From: Marinosulfonomonas sp.
GTDB taxonomy: Bacteria; Pseudomonadota; Alphaproteobacteria; Rhodobacterales; Rhodobacteraceae
Length of the DNA stretch: 17,743 nt
Reading direction: 5' to 3'
Assembly: GCA_026989405.1 (NCBI GenBank)
Contig: JALSJL010000227.1
Span: 1-17,743, forward strand
In this document: piece after piece, positions 13,348 to 17,743 of the stretch
Layout of the letters: every line of letters starts with the position of its first letter
How positions within the stretch are numbered: the first letter of the stretch is position 1
Translations under genes and position numbers: made by a program
Notes under the pieces: generated by a model
Database searches by the model: none
What the model saw: only the letters and a program-made list of their open reading frames with translations
Told to the model about the DNA's origin: nothing

Positions 13348-13548
13348 TTATTCTGCACCGCTTATCTTTCCCTCTACCACATGTTCGAGACCGAGTTCGG
13401 GGATCGTCACAACCGCCCGCACGTCAAAGCTCTGGCCGGCGGTTCTGTCGCCCCCGGCATCGCGCATCGCATCTTCGATCGCCTTTTGCGAGGTCACCCC
13501 CACCTGCTTGAGAAACTTGCGCATGGTCATGTTGAATTCTTCGCTCAT
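13348..13548 (-). CDS. DUF6494 family small protein
   Basis: A 66-aa protein: MSEEFNMTMRKFLKQVGVTS, then QKAIEDAMRDAGG, then a short beta-rich tail with VTIPELGLEHVVEGKI. I recognise it as DUF6494, a small alphaproteobacterial family of unknown function. The helical first half plus a strand-rich second half gives no catalytic signature, so an adaptor or chaperone role is possible. It has the best ribosome-binding site on this side of the window (AAAAGGAG, 7 nt before the ATG). It is the promoter-proximal gene of the operon, so it is probably made in larger amounts than Mrp and the genes after it. Confidence 0.8.
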   Translation of the reverse strand: MSEEFNMTMRKFLKQVGVTSQKAIEDAMRDAGGDRTAGQSFDVRAVVTIPELGLEHVVEGKISGAE

Positions 13549-13610
13549 CCCGGTGCTCCTTTTGAATGCTGATTTGACGCCGAAGGTGGCATCCGCTTAG
13601 ACAGGTCGCC
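13549..13610. promoter_or_regulatory. Short divergent promoter region, DUF6494 and cytochrome
   Basis: Only 62 nt separate the two divergent start codons. The promoters must therefore overlap each other or extend into the genes. TTGACG at 13574-13579 is a fair -35 box for the cytochrome side, but any -10 box would lie almost at the ATG. The minus-side AAAAGGAG Shine-Dalgarno is within this gap. Confidence 0.4.
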
Positions 13611-14420
13611 ATGAGACGCCCCGAAAAATATCGCCTGATGTGGTTGCTGGCCGCCCTGGTCCTGGCCTGTCTCGGGCCTGGCCGGGCCGGCCTTGCACAG
13701 GAGACCGCGGTCAGCATTCAGGCCGACCGGGCGCTTGTCGACAGCGGGCTGCTGCGGTTTGTCCTGCCGCGGTTTTCCCTGAAAACCGGGATTAACGTCA
13801 CAACGGAACCAATTGATGAGCCACCGCTTTCCGTCGACCAAGACAGCATAGCCATAACCGACGCGAAGGCGGCGGGCGCCAGGGGCGTGCCGCTTCTGCA
13901 GGACCGCTCCGGCAAGGCATATGCCCTTTTGGTGCCGGACGCCCCCGGCCCGCAGGCCGCGCGGCTTGCGAGTTGGCTGCAATCGGAAACCGGGCGCCGC
14001 ACGATCGCACAATTCACCGTCGACGGCGCGCAGCCGTTCACCCCGGCAAGCCCGGCCGGGACCGCTGCAACGCAGACTGACTTTGCCGGCGACGCCGCAA
14101 ACGGCCGGGCCGTGTCGCTGGCCAAATGCGGCCGCTGCCATGTGATCGGCGAGGAAAACCGGATGAAGGGCATCGGGTCCACGCCGTCTTTCGGCGCGCT
14201 GCGTGCCCTGGCCGACTGGGACGAACGGTTTCAGACATTCTATGTGCGCAACCCGCATCCGGCGGTTGTGCAGGTCAGCGGGATCACCACGCCGTTCACC
14301 GCCGCCAACCCGTCGCCGATCGCACCGCTGGAACTCAGCCAGGACGAACTGGCCGACCTGCTGGCCTTTGTCGCGGCGCTTGCGCCGGCCGACCTGGGCT
14401 CTCCGATCGTGCATCAGTGA
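13611..14420 (+). CDS. Exported c-type cytochrome with a TupA-like half-domain
   Basis: A 269-aa periplasmic protein. A Sec signal covers residues 1-29 (LMWLLAALVLACLGPGRAGLAQ). The haem site is CGRCH (173-177) in a class I-like domain from about 155 to 260. No Met sits in the usual distal place; His216 in RNPHPAVV is a candidate sixth ligand. Residues 35-145 look like TupA. DSGLLRFVLPRFSLKTGINV (44-63) matches TupA 36-55 at 8 of 20 positions. SWLQSETGRRTIAQFTVDG (121-139) matches TupA 240-258 at 7 of 19. The central lobe of TupA, about 125 residues including Arg140, is missing. It converges with the polyferredoxin gene, overlapping it by 7 nt. It may be an electron-transfer partner of the expected formate dehydrogenase. 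The cytochrome call is firm; the TupA relation is my by-eye alignment. Confidence 0.85.
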   Translation: MRRPEKYRLMWLLAALVLACLGPGRAGLAQETAVSIQADRALVDSGLLRFVLPRFSLKTGINVTTEPIDEPPLSVDQDSIAITDAKAAGARGVPLLQDRSGKAYALLVPDAPGPQAARLASWLQSETGRRTIAQFTVDGAQPFTPASPAGTAATQTDFAGDAANGRAVSLAKCGRCHVIGEENRMKGIGSTPSFGALRALADWDERFQTFYVRNPHPAVVQVSGITTPFTAANPSPIAPLELSQDELADLLAFVAALAPADLGSPIVHQ

Positions 14421-16378
14421 TCCTTGCGCTTTGAAAAATAGTCTTCGGTCGTCACGACACGCGGCTTTTCTGCGCCCTGAAACGGGTTGTCGGCAACCTC
14501 ATACTGCACCCGCACCCGGCAATCCGGGCACATCTGGATCATGCGGGCGGCCTGGCTGGTTGCAAAGACGTCGTGCTTGCCGGCCAGCTTTTCGGTGATC
14601 TTTTCGATCGTCGAGCGCACCCCGAAAAGCGCGCCGCATTCGACACAGGCAAATGGCTCTTCCTCGTGCAGCACCCGTTGCGACAGCGCATCGTCGGACA
14701 GGTCGAGACGCGGCGCAAGCGTGATGGCGTTTTCCGGGCACAGCCGGGCGCACAGCCCGCATTGCAGGCAGGCGTCTTCCTGGAACCGCAACTGCGGCGC
14801 ATCGGGGTTGTCGCCAAGCGCCCCGGTCGGGCAAAGCGACGCGCAGGACAGGCAAAGCGTGCAGGCATCGGCATCGACCACAACCGCGCCATAGGGCGCA
14901 TGGTCGGGCAGCGGCAGCGGCGCGTCCGGTTTGCCGCGCAGGGCCGTGGCCGCGAGCCGCGCAATCTGGCGCCGGCTGCCCATGGGCAGAACCGGCGCGG
15001 CCACGTCCAGGCAGGGACCGGGGGGTTCATGGAGCGTGTCGCACAGCGCGTCCGGGTCGTTCAGATCAAGCAGCCGCACGACCTTCTGGCCGGCAATCGC
15101 CAGCGCCAGCGCGGCTTCGCCTTCGATCACCGGGCGCTCGCTGTCAGGGGCCAGCAACAGCTCGACCCGGCCGAAGCCGCAGGCCAGCGCCGCCAGCATC
15201 TCGGCATGACCAAAACCGGCCAGCGCCGGCACCGACATCGGGACCACATCGGCCGGAAGGCCGCGCCCGAACCGCGCCGCAAGCGAGATCATTTCGCCGC
15301 CAAACTCGGCGTCATGCACCAAGAGGCGCGGCGCCGGGCCGCCGCCGGCCTTGCGGAAAGCCTCGGCCATGGTCTGCAGGCGGCGGAAGGTGAATGCACC
15401 GTCAGGGGCGTCGAAACTGATCGCACCGGACGGGCACAGGCTGGCACAGGAACTGCAGCCGGCGCAGATCATCGCATCGACGCTCACGAAATCGCCCTGC
15501 GGAGATATGGCCCCGGTCGGGCAGTTGTCCAGGCATTTCGAACAGCCTGTGATCTCGGCCCGCGAATGGGCGCAAAGATGCGGCTCGACCCGGACATGCA
15601 GCGGTTTTTCGAAGGTGCCGACCATCTGGGCCGCCTCGAACAGCGCCCGCGCCACCGCGCGCGGATCGCGCGGATCGGCGCGCAGATAGCCGTCGCGCTT
15701 TTGCGGAGCGGAAAACAGCGGGCGCGCACCGCTGAGATCAACGATGATGTCACAGTCGCTCTGGGCGCCATCGCGCGGCGGACCCAGTTGGAACGGGCCG
15801 CGCCCGCCCGGCTCGACCTGGCGCAGGGCGTCGATGCGCAGGGTGAAGTCGCCAAGACTGCCGGTGGCCGATTTCAGCACCCCGGTCACCACGTCAAAGC
15901 GCCGGTCCGGCGGAATGTCATCGGCCTCGGGCAGCAGCACTGTGACCGTCAGAACCTCGGCAAGCTGGGCTGCGGCCGGCAGCGCGACGTCGGCGGCCCC
16001 CAGAACCAGGCATTGGCCATGAGAGGCCACGTCAACCATCTTGATCATCGGCGCCTCAAGCAGCGCGTCGGCCACCAGCGCGGCCATCTTCGGGCCGGCC
16101 CTGTCGGCCTGATCCGACCACCCTGCCCGGTCGCGCAGGTCGACGAAATCGGGGGGCGCGACATCAAGTTCCTGGGCCAGATCCTCGAACAGCGCGGCCT
16201 CTTGCTGGCAGGCAATCACGGCCTCGCCCTTTTCGATTTCAGCCGCCGCCCTGGCGATTTCGCTGGTGCAAAGCGCCGAGTGGACGGACGAACAGGCCAC
16301 CCCGTCGACATGGCCCAGAGCCTTGGTGTCAATCTTTTGGCTGTTCAAACAGTCGCACAAAATCAAACGCTTAGGCAT
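14414..16378 (-). CDS. Polyferredoxin with four [4Fe-4S] sites, formate dehydrogenase-linked
   Basis: A 654-aa cytosolic iron-sulfur protein. Start ATG 16378 (MPKRLILCDCLNS) has AGGGGAAG upstream; an in-frame ATG at 16411 is less likely. An N-terminal Cys-containing domain (C8, C10, C29, C37, C57) resembles HdrA-type N-termini. Cluster motifs: C269 with C279-C282-C286; C305-C308-C311-C315; C506-C509-C512-C516; C537-C540-C543-C547. Between the pairs lies a domain (about 350-480) with FGRVELLLAPDSE, reminiscent of the MvhD/HdrA C-terminal region. A final pair of CxxC (C578/C581 and C617/C620) could hold Zn or another cluster. No FAD or pterin site is visible, so it is an electron conduit rather than an enzyme. 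This family usually sits beside DUF3305/DUF3306 and a molybdopterin formate dehydrogenase. It is divergent from DUF3305. Confidence 0.87.
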   Translation of the reverse strand: MPKRLILCDCLNSQKIDTKALGHVDGVACSSVHSALCTSEIARAAAEIEKGEAVIACQQEAALFEDLAQELDVAPPDFVDLRDRAGWSDQADRAGPKMAALVADALLEAPMIKMVDVASHGQCLVLGAADVALPAAAQLAEVLTVTVLLPEADDIPPDRRFDVVTGVLKSATGSLGDFTLRIDALRQVEPGGRGPFQLGPPRDGAQSDCDIIVDLSGARPLFSAPQKRDGYLRADPRDPRAVARALFEAAQMVGTFEKPLHVRVEPHLCAHSRAEITGCSKCLDNCPTGAISPQGDFVSVDAMICAGCSSCASLCPSGAISFDAPDGAFTFRRLQTMAEAFRKAGGGPAPRLLVHDAEFGGEMISLAARFGRGLPADVVPMSVPALAGFGHAEMLAALACGFGRVELLLAPDSERPVIEGEAALALAIAGQKVVRLLDLNDPDALCDTLHEPPGPCLDVAAPVLPMGSRRQIARLAATALRGKPDAPLPLPDHAPYGAVVVDADACTLCLSCASLCPTGALGDNPDAPQLRFQEDACLQCGLCARLCPENAITLAPRLDLSDDALSQRVLHEEEPFACVECGALFGVRSTIEKITEKLAGKHDVFATSQAARMIQMCPDCRVRVQYEVADNPFQGAEKPRVVTTEDYFSKRKDH

Positions 16379-16783
16379 CCATCTTCCCCTGATATCCGGG
16401 TGATCGATCATCCTGTCGCCGGATGATTCCCCCCAATCAGATACGCGCGAAACGCCGCCAAGGTAAAGCCATGGGTGTCATTCGGGCCGCGAACTGGCGC
16501 GCCGCGCAAGACGGCGCGCGATTCGCTTTTCGGGCGCGCGAATTTCCCGAGGGAAACAGTCAGCCAGAACGGCGGGACTTTTTGTCCGCAACCCGACCCC
16601 GGCGGCGCGGTTGCGGGTCGAAATGTCCAGCAATCGAGAGCCGCGAAACCCTTTTTCGGCAAACTGTCAGATTTTGTTTGATCCACGAAACGCTCTCCGC
16701 AATCATCATGGCAGCGACGGGTGGCGCAGATGTGTCGGACCGTCGCAGGCATCAGGCCATGCGCATCAGGGAGGGAACGCAAC
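16379..16783. promoter_or_regulatory. Divergent regulatory region, polyferredoxin and DUF3305
   Basis: This 405-nt region has no gene I can support. ATCATCC (16407-16413) and GGATGAT (16421-16427) form a dyad in the polyferredoxin leader. GGCGCGCC (16496-16503) pairs over its last seven bases with GGCGCGC (16513-16519). CCGCAACC (16586-16593) pairs with GGTTGCGG (16609-16616). On the plus strand TTGATC (16678-16683) and AATCAT (16701-16706), 17 nt apart, are a fair promoter for DUF3305. A 145-codon antisense frame here has no family features. Confidence 0.45.
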
Positions 16784-17344
16784 TTGCCGGAGATCAGCAT
16801 TTCCATGCCGCTCGGGATCGTGGTTCGCAAAAGCCCGGGCGTCACGAAATGGGCCGGCTGGATCTGGCGCGCGGTTGCCGTTCTGCCGGGCGCAGCGCCT
16901 GCGAACTGGAAAGTGCTGCGGCGCGAGGGCGAAAGCGTTGAATATCATGCCGCGACCGTGGACCTGGAATTGTGGCGCAGCGAGACCTCGGCTTACCAGA
17001 GCGAATTGCTGACTGAAGACCCGTCGATCTATATCGTGATGCGCGAAGCCTCGGGCGCGGCCGATGAGCAGGAGGTCGAGGTCGTGCTGGCCACCGCCTC
17101 GCCGTTCGAGGCCCAGGACTATGCCGACACCGGCGAAGAACTGGTTGAACAGGTTTCGATGCCGGCCGGCCTGCGGGCCTGGATCGAAGATTTCATCAGC
17201 CGCCATCACCACGAGGAAAAATTCATCAAGCGCAAGCGCGACAAGAAACGCATCGACCTGACGGAGGACGGCGTGGGGGATGCGCGCATTCGCCAGTTGA
17301 GCGACGTCTACCGCGCGCCGGCACGCAAGCAGGTGGCGTCATGA
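16784..17344 (+). CDS. DUF3305 family protein, formate dehydrogenase accessory
   Basis: A 186-aa cytosolic protein: PEISISMPLGIVVRKSPGVT, then KWAGWIWRAVAVLPGAAP, the start typical of DUF3305. It ends in a charged tail (HHHEEKFIKRKRDKKRIDLT). The start is set by AGGGAGGG (16768-16775), which is 8 nt before a TTG at 16784 but 29 nt before the next in-frame ATG at 16805. The start is therefore most likely TTG. DUF3305 genes are found with DUF3306, the polyferredoxin, a TorD-type chaperone and formate dehydrogenase. The biochemical role is unknown, but a part in assembling that enzyme is a fair inference. It overlaps DUF3306 by 4 nt (ATGA). Confidence 0.84.
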   Translation: MPEISISMPLGIVVRKSPGVTKWAGWIWRAVAVLPGAAPANWKVLRREGESVEYHAATVDLELWRSETSAYQSELLTEDPSIYIVMREASGAADEQEVEVVLATASPFEAQDYADTGEELVEQVSMPAGLRAWIEDFISRHHHEEKFIKRKRDKKRIDLTEDGVGDARIRQLSDVYRAPARKQVAS

Positions 17345-17743
17345 GCGCCGCGCCGGCCAGACCGATGGATCGCTGGTCGCGCCGGCGGGCCGCCGTGCGG
17401 GCAGAGCAGGAAGCGCTGGAAAAGGCCGAGGCCGCCGCCAGGGCCGCCCGCGAGCAGGGCGAACTTGCAGACAAGAGCGACGAAGACATCCTGCGTGCGC
17501 TGGATTTGCCCGACCCCGACACACTGACGTCGGAAGACGATTTTTCCGGGTTCATGTCGGCGAAAGTGCCCGAGCGGCTGCGCCTCCGGGCGCTGCGGCG
17601 TTTGTGGCTGAGCGATCCGACGCTGGCAAATGTCGACGGGCTGGTCGACTACGGCGAGGATTTCACCATCGTGGGCGGCGCGCTTGAAAAGGTGCAGACG
17701 GCCTACCAGGTCGGACGCGGCTTTGTTGATCGGCTGAGCGAGG
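17341..17743 (+). CDS. DUF3306 family protein, cut by window edge
   Basis: The first 134 codons of a DUF3306 protein. It opens with a basic, tryptophan-marked segment RPMDRWSRRRAAVRAE, followed by an Ala/Glu-rich helical stretch that could be a coiled coil. The family core is FSGFMSAKVPERLRLRALRR, LWLSDPTLANVDGLVDYGED, then FTIVG. The frame is open to the right edge, so length cannot be judged. The start overlaps the DUF3305 stop (ATGA). No catalytic residues are evident. DUF3306 accompanies DUF3305 in formate dehydrogenase loci, and I expect chaperone and dehydrogenase genes to follow. Confidence 0.87.
   Translation, partial: MSAAPARPMDRWSRRRAAVRAEQEALEKAEAAARAAREQGELADKSDEDILRALDLPDPDTLTSEDDFSGFMSAKVPERLRLRALRRLWLSDPTLANVDGLVDYGEDFTIVGGALEKVQTAYQVGRGFVDRLSE

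Noticed and set aside
14573..16426. Very long open frame on the plus strand opposite the polyferredoxin
   Set aside because: The high GC content keeps the antisense frames open. The translation is rich in Arg, Gly, His and Gln with no family motifs, while the minus strand carries clear cluster motifs.
16408..16845. 145-codon minus-strand frame in the polyferredoxin/DUF3305 gap
   Set aside because: It has no recognisable domain, runs antisense into DUF3305 and its start lacks a convincing ribosome-binding site.
1..17743. Mobile element, prophage or defence system
   Set aside because: There is no transposase, integrase, attachment repeat, toxin-antitoxin or nuclease gene, and codon use looks even across the window.

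Overview
The window is GC-rich and gene-dense, with many 1-4 nt gene overlaps. It reads as chromosome of an alphaproteobacterium, most likely Rhodobacterales (Rhodobacter/Roseobacter group). Pointers are the DnaB C-terminus, the DUF6494/DUF6505/DUF3305/DUF3306 set, and a GGCGGGAGTATTTT...AAGATGAA repeat of the kind I know from Rhodobacteraceae. I see no tRNA, rRNA, CRISPR, transposase or integrase.

Left part (1-5692), housekeeping and cell envelope. The 3' end of dnaB (+) faces a minus-strand operon that reads, in transcription order: a Tat-exported L,D-transpeptidase, lpxD, an acyl carrier protein and a FabF-type ketoacyl synthase. Divergent from the transpeptidase is a Tat-exported DUF882/M15 peptidase (MepK/YcbK type), so a 3-3 crosslink maker and a probable 3-3 crosslink cutter flank one regulatory region. 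A 21-bp perfect inverted repeat and a long imperfect hairpin separate dnaB from the operon. A good rho-independent terminator follows the DUF882 gene.

Middle (5693-8303). A lone 803-aa dimethylglycine/sarcosine dehydrogenase-like flavoprotein (FAD-oxidase half plus GcvT-like half) lies behind a GntR/FadR-looking operator. Its 3' side carries a 17-bp stem containing mutually exclusive hairpins.

Right part (8304-17743), a metal-supply and maturation region for a tungsten or molybdenum enzyme. A tungstate ABC transporter (tupB-tupC-tupA, +) faces a tightly overlapping minus-strand operon: DUF6494, Mrp/ApbC, a degenerate biotin/lipoate-ligase-fold protein and DUF6505. Divergent from that operon is a c-type cytochrome. 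It converges on a minus-strand polyferredoxin of four clusters. Divergent from the polyferredoxin are DUF3305 and DUF3306; the last is cut by the window edge. From family knowledge, DUF3305/DUF3306/polyferredoxin genes usually precede a TorD-like chaperone and a formate dehydrogenase, so I infer that a probably W-containing formate dehydrogenase lies just to the right.

The most interesting observation is the cytochrome at 13611-14420. Its N-terminal half looks like TupA, the tungstate-binding protein encoded 3 kb away, with the whole central lobe deleted and a CxxCH haem domain attached. I have not found a described function for such a protein. The operon of DUF6494, Mrp, the ligase-like protein (which lacks the catalytic lysines) and DUF6505 is a second candidate for an uncharacterised maturation pathway.
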